The notes beneath the pieces are model-generated. The model ran no database searches. It had not been told where the DNA came from and saw only the letters and a list, made by a program, of their open reading frames with translations. A program made the translations under genes and the position numbers. From Rotaria macrura (Eukaryota; Rotifera; Eurotatoria; Philodinida; Philodinidae), in NCBI GenBank assembly GCA_900239685.1, contig OENT01000132.1:1-64000 (forward strand): a stretch of 64,000 nucleotides of DNA, written 5' to 3'. Of the stretch, positions 10,981 to 24,700 are shown in pieces; within the stretch, counting starts at the first letter, position 1; each line of letters starts with the position of its first letter.

Positions 10981-13900
10981 ATGACGATCACTATGGCATT
11001 ACTGATGATAGCACTTCTACTTTCACAGATTTACTTTGCATCACCTTACACAAAAGTGCCTGGTAATTATGATCTGTATGGCACCAGAATTGCCATGAAT
11101 GATGGTTTGATGGTCTTTGCTGATAATTTGAACACAGTTTGGAATATTGTACCAGTATTTCTGAACACTATGATGTATTGTGTGATCAATTATAATGTGA
11201 CAACATGTGATTTTGTCTATAGTGTTGTCGTTCCAGTTTCTAATATAAGTTTATTCGTCTATAATTGCATCAATGTACAAGGACAAAATGTCGTTGGCTT
11301 TTTTCAGAACAACGGCACATGCTCGTTTCAATTAAGCAATGAGAAGATTATATCCAACTATTCGGCACAAGATAATTATCTTATTGATATCATTGGAGAT
11401 ACTACAGGCGTCTATGGATTTGCCGATGATTTCGTATTCTATTACGAACTTAAGTCACCATTTCAATTAACCGTATGGTCGAACACAATAGGAATTTCTC
11501 CGAGGGGACTAGATATTGGTGCCAATATAGACTATGCAGTTGTAGCCGGCTATTGTCAATCGTCACCGGAATTATCAGCCCTCTGTGGCTTCGTTGTATC
11601 ATTGAACAGATCTTTGTCGTGTCCTATTAGCACAAGTACATTTTTTATGGTGAACGCCGATCAATTTCCTTACAATGATCCTCGTATTAATCAGCGTGTC
11701 ACAAATAGTAATGATTATTCTTCACAAACAGTCATGTCCGTGAGTATTGCTTGGCGTACTCGACACGTATTAATTGGTGTTCAATCATTCAATATGGTTT
11801 TACTTTATTCTTTGGATGATCCTCTACATCCATTAGGAACTCGTGAACAAGGTAGTGGATTGATGGGTTTCGGTAAAAGTGTGGCATGGCTAGATGAACA
11901 AGGAGAAAAAGCAGTGATTCTAGCCAATACTTATACGTATTCGACTTATCAATGGGTCTCATCATTCGTGCATGTATACGATATAGCATCAGACGGATTT
12001 TCAGATAGTACGCAACCAATACATATCTATCCCAACAGTCAGCAAGCATTTTTTTCGTGGATAAGCCCACCATTGCTTCATTTGGCTTGTTCGTCGCATG
12101 GTAACTTAGTCGTTTACGATTATTTGGGTGGTCCAGGTATTATTTACTCGGCACCAGCAGGCTATTATCCGAATACTCAATCAAGTTATTTCACATCCAA
12201 TACTGTTCCTTGCTTTGGTGGTACCTATCGAAACTACACTGGAATAGAACTCTGTATTCCATGCTCCAATAGTACATACACATATTCAAGTAACTGCTTG
12301 CCTTGCACTTCACCAGATTCGTTTTGTCCGTATGGTGCGGTGAATGAAGTCTCCTATTCGGCATTCGAATCAGTTGAACAAGACCAGGATTATCCTGAAA
12401 CACCGGAAAATACCGTGTTTGATGATCTATTGATGCAAAACATGTTCAGTTTTAATCCACAGTCCGTTCATTGTTTTCTCGTCTCTCCTATAAGCTGGGT
12501 ACTTCTGGTCATGGGACTTGGAGTCATTGTCACTATCGTCATGGTTGTTCATGAAGTCTTCTTTCCCGGTAGACGCATCATGCGCGAAGATGCCAAGCGA
12601 GTTTTAAGAAAATTGGATCTAATCGGCGAAGGAGAAGTACGTCATTTATTGTCTATGCAAATAATCTATAGTGCTGTAGAAATTTAGAAGTATGTAGCAT
12701 AAAATCGATGAAGGCTGGTCTGATGCGTTCCGTTTCTGGTTTAGAATGTGATCACTGTAGAAGAATCAAATATGCTCGGAAAGTGTTTGAAAGTCCGACC
12801 AATTGAAATTGAGACAGTAGAAAAATGGTTGATTGAGCTACAGAATACAAAATAAAGTCGAAGAAACCATATTGAGATGATGACACAATCAATTCTATAA
12901 TTTTCAGTCCAATTTCATTTACTAATCCCTGAATTTTTACTCATCATTCCTTACTTATCCAAAAATTGATGGATTTCATTTCATCGGAATCAATGATTTC
13001 TCAATTGTCCTAGACTAAAATTCCTGTTCATAGTAGAATATCCATGTTATTCTTGATGTTCACTCGATGCTGTTCAGGAGCTTTCGAGTTTTATCACTTT
13101 TAAAAACTGTGAACTTTGTTAAGCACTAAAAGAGTCACGAAAACAGTTCGTGTACATTTTGGAAACTTATTTAAAAGAATTGAACGTATTTAAAAATCAT
13201 TAAGGGGATGAGAAAAGAAAAGAAATCCGAAAGAGGTATTCGAAAATGGGTTTTCAATTTTCTAGAAGATGAAATTTTGCCAGTTCAAGCTGTAAAATCT
13301 TACGGAAAATGATTTGATCTATGAATAAAACATAAATAATCTCCAACTTCGTCATAAAAAAAGACTAAATTCTATTATGTACAGTATCTTAAAAAACTAT
13401 ATTTTCGTCATAATCACTATTGATTGGATGACCTCATACAAAGACAACAACCAAACGTTCAATTCAATGATTTTTTCTGATTGATATTCCATTAATACAG
13501 AAAAGGTCTTAATCAGATTTCAATCAGTTAAAACTGATTAAAAAGCGAATAATCTATTCTAGTTAAATGTATCGGCATCTTGGTTTATACGAGAGACTAA
13601 AAGTATGGTGGTTGCGTATGAAATTGTATCAGAGATGGAATAAGTACTATAATTATCATTAATTTTCTATATGATGGGCCAGAAAATGCCCAATCCCAAA
13701 TTAGACTTTTAAAACAAAAACTGGAGAAAAATTCATTTTATAAGCATATAAAATGAAACCAATGAACGATGACACAATCTATGTAAATAAACGAAAATTT
13801 CAAGAAATTCGGATTCAAATTGCACTATTTTAGTCGATTATTATTCTGAGAAAAATCTATGAAAATCAGACTGGTTGTTACTATTATGTTACTCTGGACA

Positions 13901-16900
13901 GACCCATATCATTTTCTCGTATTTGACTCGACAATGCGTAATAAAATTTATCTCTCAATACTGGGTAATATAGTGTTTTAAACAGTATCCAACCGACTGT
14001 TTTCTATCTTCTGTTGTATTCTCTCTTAAGAAATTGTTTGCGTATGATCGCAAAAGACGATGGATTTTATTTGACAAGCAAGAATTCAAGTGACTTATTT
14101 TCGTAAGAAATACGATACAACCGGGATTGGGATGTTTCGATGATTGTGTCTTCCTGAACATTTAAGATTCTGTTTCAAATGACTGGGTTACAGGAATTTC
14201 AGCCCAGGGAATTTTCGGCCTGCACGTTCGGCCCAGGACGAAAATCCGGTGATTTTCCGGGGCTGGTTCGAAATTTTCAAAGGACTTTTGACCTACCCCT
14301 ATGATTGAACTGGTTGATCTCACTAAAGATACGAGGTATATTCAGATTTCCAAAAAAGGAAATTATGGAAGTTTCTGCAATATCCAAGAACACGTAAACT
14401 CACAGAAAACTGTTTTCAAAACTTTGGGAAATTTCAGAAATGACTGAACTTTCCGAAAATGGAAGTTATGGAAATTTCAGAAATTGCCGCATTTTTCGAA
14501 GTAACGAAGGTTTTGAAGGTATCATTTCCAAAATTTCCGAAGTTTCCGTAATTTCCTTTTTCGGAAGTCAGAACAATGCTGAAAGATACTTGGTATTTTT
14601 AATTAATTATTGGATGGCGTAGCGTTCGGCAGAATGGCGTCGTGCTCGGTAGAACGGCGTACTGTTCACCAGAATGATTGACTAAAGAGCAATCTGCTTC
14701 AGTCAGTGTTACCGTTATTATTGTTATGATCGTTTTGTATAGTATCGATTCTGTTTAAGAAGTTCAATTGTGAAAAATTAACACAGTCACAAAAAGAGTC
14801 ATTAATCGATCTTTTTCCTTCAGTTAAATTTAAGTATATATAATTTTTATTTGTAGAGGCTGGGAATGAAGAATACTGAAAATCACACTAAAAAGTGAGG
14901 AACAGGAGAAATTAATTCATCAAATATTTTGAAATCTACTGTAGCCACACTAATATGCGAAAAATATGCTGTTACTGAGAGATATGTATCTGAGAATATC
15001 ACTCTAAAATGAGAAGACAGTTCGATAGAATGGTTTTAATAGTTTCAGAGGGTACAACTATATATTTATAATCGTTTATCTCTTATATTAGGGGTTTTTA
15101 ATTGTTGTTTTAGGATTCCAGCCACTAATCGAGTAGTGACCGAATCTAGCTTAAGCGTATAGATTAAGGAACTCATGCAGTATTTTTGCATCTATGGATG
15201 TAGAATGGTATTGTCACAGTTACCATTGCTCATTAGTACTTTCCAGCAGGGATAAGACTTAAATTTAACTCGCAAAACACTGTTTTGTCTTGCTATCCAC
15301 TAAGCCGTTCTGCCTAGCACTACGTCATCCATCAATTAATTAAAAATACCAAGTATCTCTAGTGAGATCAACCAGTTCAATCATAAGGGTGGACCAAAAG
15401 TGTAAAGGAATTTAGGCCCGTTCAATCCAGTCCAAAAAATTCAGGACTGGATAGAACTAGCACAAAGTGCCGGCTGAAAGTCCCGTGGGTCGAAATTTCG
15501 GTCTCCCAAATGACTCACGATTTCGTAGCATAGATCCAAATGTCAGCTCTCTTTCTCATTAAAGTTTATGAAGATGTGAGGAATATTGCACTAGAGTACA
15601 TATAGCGCCATGTAAGCAGCTATTTACTTCAAAATGAATTACCACTGGTTCTTGAAATCATTTGGTTAAGAGTGGGATTTCCTTGTTTACCACTTTAATC
15701 CAAGGGGTGTAAGCTTCAATACTCGAATATCACTCCCCATAAGTTATTAAGATTATTTCCTATGAAAATACGAACATACTATCACAGCTACATCCCTTAT
15801 CATGATTGTTTACGTTAAAATTTGAGTTTAAAATGAATCAATTTGACCATTGTATTATATGTCGTACGTGCGGTACGCTTCACTTACAGGCAACAATGTT
15901 TCAATAGATACAGATTTACAAAGAAATAATGTCGTTCTGCCTATTTTCTTTTGGAAGATCAGCATGAAGATTGACGATGTTCACTTCAGTAAATTATATT
16001 CGTTGTAAAGCGTTGATCTTGCTGAGAGATTTTTCACGAATCATATCGTTACGTTTTCAAACAGGAAATTTTTGAAAATTGTTACAAAATATTTTCGGAT
16101 GTTAGAGATACTCTCACATTAGTTTGAAGACTATCTCATTAATACTGATGAAATAAGAAATGTTTCAATGTAGAATATTGGTTGTTCGATAGGGAATAAC
16201 TTATACAGGAGTAGTTATTCTTCGGTAATAGCTCAAGGAATTGTGCATACTTGTTGTGATACGAACGAAGTAAGCTCAAAATGATTCAGTACTCGGATAT
16301 TTTGTGCGATGAAGCTAATCGAACTAAGATTTGATCAGTGATATACAGTTTTTTATTTGATCAAGAGCAACGAATTTCATTAGAAACGACGTAACACATT
16401 ATCAAGGTCCTATCCTTGGCTATGTGTGATCAGGCTAGTGAGAGTCATACAAACTTCTACTGCAATCAGTTACTAATTTTTCAACTTTGCCATCATATTT
16501 TTACTTATAAAACATGGGGAGTGTATTGGTTACAATTTATAGCTATCGAAGATAAACTGTCGAACAACAACAAACTGAGAAAAACTAAAAAGAATAATAA
16601 TAATTTTTGTTTTAAACTAAACCAAATAGGTTTTGATGATAATTGTATCGGAATAGGTGAAAAAGAGTAACTTCAGAAACTATGAGATAATAAAGATAAA
16701 GCTATGTAATATCTATCAGAGACCAAGTATGAATCGCAGTTGAACCAACGAACGACAATAAAGATTTGTTATCTGTTACTTATGATCAGATATTCGTGTA
16801 AAACACATGTTTCATACTGAAAATTGTCACTTGATAGAGTATTTCTAGGTGGAATAGTGTCACAAACGCAGGGATATACGAGTTTCTTCGTAAAATGAAG

Positions 16901-18492
16901 TACTATGGTTAAAAAATTAAAGAATATTCACTCCCATAATAGTCTATTAGAACTAACATGCTTATACCTTTCAATGGTCCATAAATTCATAAAGTGTGGT
17001 TACAATGATTCTGCTCAAAGTTTTTCGATAATTGTAACTACCGGAAATTCCTTTTTATATACTTACAAAAAATATATGAATTTAGGTTTTGAGGCATACT
17101 TTTATAGGTAGAAGCAAAAAAGGAAGTTTTTGTTGGAACTTTCTCATACGGTAAAGAATCACGAAAAGATGAAATACTACTATGCAATCAGTCAGATTTT
17201 TCAATATTCAGCAGATCATGTCAGTGCCGTAAACTTGTAGAACCGCCATAACTCTATACGTCGTTGCAGCATGCACATTAAGTTTCATAAGAAAGAAAAA
17301 TTTTGTCTCAGTTGCTAATCTTATTTAATCTTTTAGCTCTGGTTTGGTGGCCTTGCATCATCAGCAGTCATTATTATTGCCGTATCGGCCTACAGCTTTT
17401 CCAATCAATACGTTCATCAATACCCAATTGAACAGGTTACTAGTGACAGTTCATTTGCATGTGACGTCACATTACGTAATGCAAAATTTAGTACCACAAT
17501 ACAAATGGCATCGAATTCACTTAATTCTACTAAAAGAAATCAAATCATTTTCAATATGCTTAATTCGCAATCGTTTACATTGAACATTGATCTTGTTCAA
17601 ACAGCATTCACTTGTAATGATTCATTGATTGTACAGAGTCTTGTTGGCTCTAAACTGACGCCGTTGTCAATCTCGGCGTGTCGTGCAAGTAATAATGGCA
17701 GCATTTTATCATTAGCCATTGCTCTTCCAACACAAGCAGCCAATATTCAACTCACATTACCAGGATCAAGAACTATTGGTGCCATTCGTATCGGATTAAG
17801 TGGACCTTCGGCGCTCAGTACTGATAAAAGGTGAGAGAAATATATCAAGGAAACTAGATTAGAACATTCATTTCAACGATTCTTTTATTATTCTGACTAG
17901 GTCTACGCTCTTACAACTCAATTTTGCATCGACCTTTGTTCCTACTTCATCCGATCAAGTTCTTGCTCGATCTACGTTCTTCTCTATTGAAGTAACTTCA
18001 ATTGTTAATCGAACGGATCCATTGAATAGTGACGATTCACCGACGTTCAGTGGCATTTGGTCATCTTCATTTGATGCAAGCACAGACGAATTGTTTACTG
18101 GTGAAAATCGATATACTTTCTTTCGGCGAACACAAACCAATATCAGCATTACAATTCAAAAGTCAAGTTTCTATGTGAGCAATAAACAAGAGCCGATTGC
18201 TCGCCAAACTGAAATTATCTTTCACAATCTACTCTTTACCATTGTTGTCTTGGAGATCTTTGGTTTAGTATTTCTCATCATCAAAATATTGTTTATTCCT
18301 CTATATCATAACATCAGCAGCCGTCTACAAAGTCGGTTACCGGTAAAACCACTGGATACGAGCCAAGACCATTTGCCCGCGATGATTGATAACAACATCC
18401 ATGGTACTGTAATCATAAAGGCAATGCCGCCTATAAACGTTCGTCCTCGACCGTCGTCTACTAATGCGATTACTCCCGTCACAAAAGATTAA
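10981..18492 (+). CDS. Secreted-N-terminus membrane protein with Cys-rich module, three exons
   Basis: Exons 10981-12636, 17337-17830 and 17901-18492 give 913 residues. The first donor is GAA|GTACGT and its acceptor is at 17335-17336; both are phase 0, so GEGE joins LWFGG. The N-terminus (about 1-22) is a signal peptide. Residues about 25-420 are a beta-rich ectodomain that may be a propeller. About 415-455 is a Cys-rich module with spaced CxxC pairs (CIPC, CLPC) like ephrin-receptor/GCC2-GCC3 modules. Hydrophobic helices are at about 504-526, 553-573 and 825-851. The segment between the last two has several N-glycosylation-like sites. This looks like a multi-membrane surface protein of the kind expanded in rotifers; I cannot name it. 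The 4.7 kb first intron could hide a further exon, but the direct join is in frame and keeps the hydrophobic segment continuous. Confidence 0.72.
14185..15507. mobile_element. Non-autonomous TIR element, copy 2 (8-bp TSD, carries a nested insertion)
   Basis: A 1,323 bp element flanked by perfect AAATGACT repeats (14177-14184 and 15508-15515). The left end starts GGGTTACAGGAATTTCAGCC and the complemented right end starts GGGAGACCGAAATTTCGACC, matching the two ends of the 8670-9267 copy in opposite orientation. Shared internal blocks include ATTTTTGCATCTAT and GGTATTGTCACAGT. It is longer than copy 1 because of an extra central segment (about 14690-15110) and the insertion at 14333-14581. No transposase is encoded. 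Confidence 0.87.
14333..14581. mobile_element. 249 bp purine-rich insertion nested inside TIR element copy 2
   Basis: Flanked by the perfect 8-bp repeat AAAGATAC (14325-14332 and 14582-14589). The corresponding place in copy 1 reads uninterrupted AAACATAC, so the pre-insertion site is preserved. The ends form an imperfect inverted repeat of about 40 bp, best in the AAAAAGGAAATTAYGGAA core. The interior is built from repeated GGAAATTTC/GGAAGTT-like words on both strands. A hAT-type MITE is likely from the TSD length and the CAG start at the right end. The apparent reading frame at 14440-14622 is an artefact of these repeats. Confidence 0.8.
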
Positions 18493-19800
18493 CAGCAACA
18501 AATATGAAAGAAACAAATTCCAGATTTCAATTTATTGGACATATTTAAACTTACATTCGTTTTCCTCATTTCTTTTGCTTTTGTGTCCTGCATAGTCTGC
18601 TTAAAAATCATTGAATGTTTCTTGAATTGTGTTGACATTCTTCGTTTGAATAACACAGTTTCCCCTATGTTCTTTACTTATTAATACAATCATTTAATAC
18701 TTTACGAAGACAATCTATCCAGGAGAGTTCGAAATTCATCGAATTAGTAGCCTTGCTGTGAGCAGTTACTTTTGAGGGTGTGTATATGGGTGTAGAAGAC
18801 CAAGTCCACCTGTCTTTGTATTGAATTAGACTCGAATACTAGTGTATATGAGCATAACACCATTTGTTGTAATTTTAAATGGTTTTCTGAAAACAACACC
18901 TTTAACATTACTATAAAAAATTGTGATCAAGGATCTCATACGAAAGGAAAAATAGAATAAAACTTTTGAAAACCACAAAACATGTTTCGAAAATATTTCC
19001 CTTTCAGATTTAAATAACCTTCAACTATTACTAGTTTTCTTTTGAATTTGTACACAGCAGATGAAACAATTAAGAAGCTATTAATTTCACTAGTAAATTT
19101 TTAAAATTAATTCTTCGCTGATGACGAGTAATGTTCTTCTTAGAGTTCATGTGACATGGAACAAAATGGTTTCAGAATAATGAAACACATCTTCTGCTAC
19201 TATTCACCGTTCACTGTTGAATTCATTTAGTTGAAATTTTCAGACTAGTTGAAAATTCGGTCTACTCCTCTATTCTTCTCTGTTCACGTAGAAGTACGAA
19301 ATAATTAATCTCGGATAAAATCTAGATATTATTTGATGACGCATTAGCATGTTCTTATCTTTAAGAAACGTAATTCAAATAGCATCTACTGGTATATTCG
19401 CCATAGATAGACCAAACAGAGTAGCTGTTGTCACAAAACCCAAATTAGGTAAAAAAAAGTATATGTGGCGTTATCTTTTTATCTTCAGTTTGATTTACTT
19501 TGCGTTCTTAACTATTATTCTACTGAGTTATCAGGCAAACATCATTTTAAAAAAATATAAAACAACAATAGTAGAGCTGAAGAAAAAGAGAACAACTTTG
19601 TATTGTATTACACTTTCCAGAAATTATTGAAATTTGAAGGTGAGGTTTTGACTATGAAATAAAATTATTTTTATATCTATAAACAAAGAAAGACAAAGGG
19701 ATTACTAGAATTTATGATAGGTGATGAGTATTTCATGTTTGAACTATTAACACAAGATCAGAAACCGAATGAAACTTAAATATTATCTCTAGATTGAAAT
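18493..19800. other. Spacer between the membrane-protein and ceramidase genes
   Basis: AT-rich. A 93-codon frame at 19349-19630 encodes one hydrophobic helix but has no recognised homologue and is not called. No clean AATAAA sits directly after the stop at 18492. TCTCTAG ends at 19792, 8 bp before the ceramidase ATG, and looks like a 3' splice site. Confidence 0.4.
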
Positions 19801-22763
19801 ATGATGAAAATTTGTTTTCATATATCGATATCCATTTTTCTTCTATTATCCATCAATTCTATTGAAACGAAAAAAAATGATCCTGGACAATTTCTAGTAA
19901 GTCAAGAGCAAATCAAATCATTAAATATCAATTAATATTGATATTGATATTTTAGATTGGTGCTGGTATTTATGATATCACTGGACAAGTTGCAGAAAGT
20001 AAATGACCTCATTTTATTTTCATAATAATGAATATATACCTAATTTTCATTTTTGTTTATCTTAGTTGGCTTTATGGGTTATGCTGTTCCACAACAACGA
20101 GGTCATGGTTTATTACAACGAATGCGTTCACGTGCATTTATAGTAGGTGATGTTAATCGAGAAGAAAATCGTGTTGTTTATGTATCAGTCGATAATGGTA
20201 TGGCATTTCAAATCGTTAAAACAGAAGTTATTGATCGTTTAAATAAAACATATGGACCGAATCTATATACAGATAAGAATGTTTTAATATCTGGTACACA
20301 TACACATTCAACACCAGGTGGCACAGGTGGTACTGCTCTAGTTGATATAACAACGTTGGGTTTTGTTAAAGAAAATTGGGAAGCATGTGTCGATGGGATT
20401 GTTCAATCGATAAATCGTGCTCATAAAAATCTTCAACTTGGACGAATTAAGATGAATATTGGACAAGTGGATAATGCTAATATAAATCGTTCTCCAGCAT
20501 CGTATATGAATAATGTTGATCGAGGTGAATATACGGATAATACAGATCATGAAATGACAGTTCTACGCTTTGAATCTATCGATGGAAAACAAGAAATCGG
20601 TATGATGAATTTCTATCCGGTTCATGCTGTTAGTTTAAATAATACAAATTTATTGGTTGCTGGAGATAATAAAGGTTATGCTTCGTATTTATTTGAACAA
20701 TTAAAAAATCCACCTGGAACATTACCCGGTCAAGGAGCATTTGTTGCTGCTTTTGGACAAAGTAATGAAGGTGATGTTAGTCCTAATTTAATGGGTCCGA
20801 AATGTATTGATACGGGTCTACCATGTGAATTTTATACATCAACATGTAATGGAAGAACAGAGAAATGTATTGCATTTGGACCAGGAAAAACGATGTATGA
20901 ATCAAATGTGATCATTGGAACAAGACAATTTGAAACAGCCAGAGATTTATATGAGAAAGCTCAAGTGTTCATCGGTGGCAATAGTATTGTCAATTTTCGA
21001 CATACTTATGTTGACATGCAAGTAAGAAAAAAAGAATAAAGTCTTCATTTTAACTTCGATAGTTGTAAAGTAGAAGTCATTTTTTTTCTCTACGTTAGAC
21101 AATCAATGTTAGTAGTCGTTTTACATCGACTGGTCGTAATGAAAGTACATGTCAAGCTGCGCTTGGTTATTCATTTGCTGCTGGTACAACAGATGGACCA
21201 GGAGATTTTGATTTCACACAATCATCGAATTCAACAAATATCTTTTGGCGATTTGTTTCCGCATTTTTAGCGAAGCCAACCAAAGAACAAATTAAATGTC
21301 AAGCACCAAAACCTATTTTACTTGATGTTGGTCTCATTAAACCCATCGAATGGGTTCCTTTTGTTTTACCTCATCAAATTTTTCAAATCGGCCAATTATT
21401 CATTGTAGCAGTTCCAGGAGAATTTTCAACGATGAGTGGAAGGCGATTGAAATTAACTATCAAACAAGCTCTACAAGATGCGGTAAGTAGCATGAATTTT
21501 GGTTTTTACAGAAAAGAAAATTGTCATTAACATATTTGTGAGAAACTATTATTTACAATGGAAGACATTACACTGAGCAAAGGTTATTTCGTAAATTTTT
21601 TAGAATATTGTACTGATGTTTTTTTTTGTGAGTCATATTGTACACTTATTGTGATAGTGAAAATCTTGCAATAAGGGAAAATACTTTTTTCAGCATTTAA
21701 AAAAATATATGCGTATCGAAGATTGACTCACATGATTTCATGTCTCAACTAAGTCCGTTGAAATAAATATCAACACGAACACAATGATGATTGATATTTT
21801 CGTTTTCTTCCTCGATTAGTCGATAGAGATTTTGTTTAAATTCGAGAAATCGAATAGTAAATAGTGATGAAGTTTTCGTTTTTGGCATTTCACTTTCGAA
21901 ATCAGACACGGAATAATTATGATCATAGAATTGTTTTCGAAGGGTGGTAGGATCTGTTTTTCTGAAAAATAACTAGTCGATTGAGTCAATTTTTGTTTTC
22001 GATTAATATTTTATCAATCTAATTAAAGGGAACGTGGACAGCGGATAGTCATGTTGTGATAGCCGGTCTTGCAAATAGTTATTCACATTATATTACAACT
22101 TATGAAGAATATCAACAACAAAGATATGAAGGAGCATCAACTTTATATGGGCCACATACATTGGCTGCTTATCAACAAACATTTTATGATTTATCAATGA
22201 AACTAGCTCGAAATCAATCTGTGCCAAGTGGTCCACAACCATTTGATATGAGAGGAAAAACATTCTCATTTGTTCTACCTCCAATATGGGATGGTATGTT
22301 TTCTTATTCATATATTTAATGAGAAGAAAAATATTATTCGCTTTCGAGTTTTCTTGTTCAATATAATTATGTATGTTTTTTCATAGGTCTTCCTATTGAT
22401 AAGAATTTCGGTGATGTTATAACTGATGTTAATTCATCGTACAAGCCTGGTGATACAGTTCGTTGCACATGGTGGGGAGCCAATCCGAGAAATGACCTTT
22501 TTACAGAAAAATCATTTTTATATGTTGATCGATTCATCAATCAAACATGGGTAACCAAATTAACAGACGATGATTTAGAAACTCGTTTCTTATGGAAACG
22601 ACAATTTATCGATAATAGTATTATAACTGTCGAATGGGACATACCGACAACACAAGAAACTGGACAAGATCTTTATCGTTTACGTCATGAAGGTATTAAA
22701 CATAATGGTGCTGGTCGTCGACAGTACTATGCTCAATCTAAAAACTTTACGATTACCAGCTAA
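19801..22763 (+). CDS. ASAH2: Neutral ceramidase (N-acylsphingosine amidohydrolase)
   Basis: Exons 19801-19896, 19956-19998, 20066-21021, 21099-21482, 22029-22293 and 22387-22763 give 706 residues, close to the usual 700-780. Neutral ceramidases hydrolyse ceramide to sphingosine and fatty acid at the cell surface or outside the cell. An N-terminal signal peptide (about 1-22) is followed by the IGAGIYDITG start of the catalytic domain. Visible family motifs are SGTHTHSTPGG (H125, H127, zinc side), YPVHAVS (H233) and NEGDVSPN, whose S285 matches the catalytic serine. PGEFSTMSGRR is conserved in exon 4. The C-terminal immunoglobulin-like domain is in exons 5-6. All intron phases agree. TCTCTAG lies 8 bp upstream of the ATG. 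No Ser/Thr-rich mucin box follows the signal peptide, unlike vertebrate ASAH2, so it is probably secreted rather than anchored. Confidence 0.95.
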
Positions 22764-24700
22764 AATTGTTTTCTGTCAACTTTGCTTGAAAAAGAAAATT
22801 GTGTTTTTCACTCATTCTATTTCTTGTTTAGAATCGACTGCAAAAATGAATGCGCATTTTCTGAGAATATTTCAAATTGAATTTTTGGCACGAGAATATC
22901 AGATGGAAATTAACATAACCCATGATGACAAATACGATATTGGGTTCTTGATATTATGAGTTCACATTCGTTGAACATAATTCGAATGATGTATAGATAG
23001 TTGAAACATGGTCTTTGATACACGTTAAGATTGACAGAGAAAGATGAGTGAAAATTTTAGCATTAATCTTATCCGTTACCGGTATCATTGAGTAAAAGTA
23101 AAGTTGAGTCTTTCACTTACTTTGAACGACTAAAATTCAATCATATCATCAACATCTTCAGAGAAAGGCTCGTTTTATTTTCGCAAATAATAATTTTCCG
23201 AACGATTCATTCACTTGATTGCTACCTATAGAATTTTGAATCGATAACATGATGTCTTCATTTCCATGCCAGATCAATGGTGTCGAAAACAATGCTAGAA
23301 AAAAAGACCAGATAGATCTTCTAATATTTTGCCTGTCAGACAAAAACTGGATTTAATTATGCTTCATAAATCAGAGCAGGACTAGGCTAAAAATTATTCT
23401 TTCAATTTAAGATACATATTTTATGTTCAAACTTCCCAAAGTGTAACTTTTTGCATCTCTACGCGATGTTTCCCTTATAATTGATCAATAGAAACTTGTG
23501 CAAAGATTTCAGAAATTCTCCCTGGCGTATTTTATGAATATACATCATCATTTATGCGATAGGAAAAGAAAGGACTCTATCGACTGATCTATGGGAAACA
23601 ACTACGAAATTTTCTATGAAACATAATCTTAACATATATAATACTGATGTGTTACAGGACTCGGTACACTACTAATGTCTTCTATCATTCTATTTCAAGT
23701 AAAGGAATATGCTTGTAGACGTAGTAGAATATTGATGACATAAGGAGTATGTATACTTTGTCGTTAAAAGTTTTTCTTCGTTTCCTTGTGTTCGTTTTGT
23801 ATGAATATTTATTTTTCCTTGCTATCCAACACAGTTAGTCACACATTGTGAATAAGAATTAATTAACAGAGTAAAAGTAATTCCCATTTAATGACGCAAC
23901 ATATATTTTTTATCTAACTAATAAAAACAGAGCATTTATTTGAATTACTTTTTCTTGTTTATTCATTTCTAGAAAGTAATATTTATAATGTGTATATGTG
24001 TAAAGTTGATTTATTACAACCGATTTTCGCATGAATATGATCGGACTCAATTCATTTCTTGATTTGTCGTAATTTTTGATTGATCGAATCATAATGAATG
24101 TCATGTTGATTCATTTTGCATGCGTCAGATTTTTTAAATCATTAAGCTTATGACTACAACAAAGCTTCTAGAAAAAACAAACTCCAACACGTTTTGGAAT
24201 ACTAATCAAGTTTCGTGAAATAATTCTATAATTTTTTTTACGAGATCAAAAGATGATGATAAAATGCAAAGTGGCAGGTTTCTATTTATAAGTATAATAA
24301 TACTGAAGCGGAGATTTTATCACTGAATAAAATTATGAAATATAAAACAAAGATTCTCATTGAAATTTTCGATTCATAAAACCGACAAGTTTGAAGCAAA
24401 CAAGTTAGTTACTAAATTCAAAGACATTGAACACATGCTGCGCATAGTTATTATTTATAATTAAAGACATTGACGATATCTATGGAAATATTCTATCTGT
24501 TAAGAATGTATTCGTTTTTTTTTCTTATATGGCGCTTCTGAAAAATTCAAGAATAATAATAATAGGACCAAACCTTGTAATATTTATTATTAAAATGAAG
24601 AGAAATTTGATGGATAATAATATTTTTGTTAGCTTTAATGCTAATGCAGCAGAGAATATTTTACCCGACAATAATAATCCATGAATGTGAAAGTTAAATA
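22764..24700. other. Gene-free spacer downstream of ceramidase
   Basis: AT-rich. The frames at 22687-22959, 23158-23343 and 23910-24104 are short and unrecognised; the first is the tail of the ceramidase last exon read in another frame. No clear AATAAA close to the stop was found. Confidence 0.4.

Larger units (their letters stand above)
12637..17336 (+). other. 4.7 kb first intron of the membrane-protein gene
   Basis: Starts GTACGT and ends TTTTAG. It contains the 1.32 kb TIR element at 14185-15507. The rest is AT-rich. The frames at 13955-14161, 16416-16670 and 16905-17111 show no recognisable protein. Most introns elsewhere in the window are 50-90 bp, so much of this length is acquired sequence. 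Confidence 0.6.

Noticed and set aside
19349-19630. 93-codon frame with one hydrophobic helix
   Set aside because: There is no family match, no conserved motif and no independent support for expression; one hydrophobic stretch in AT-rich DNA is common by chance.
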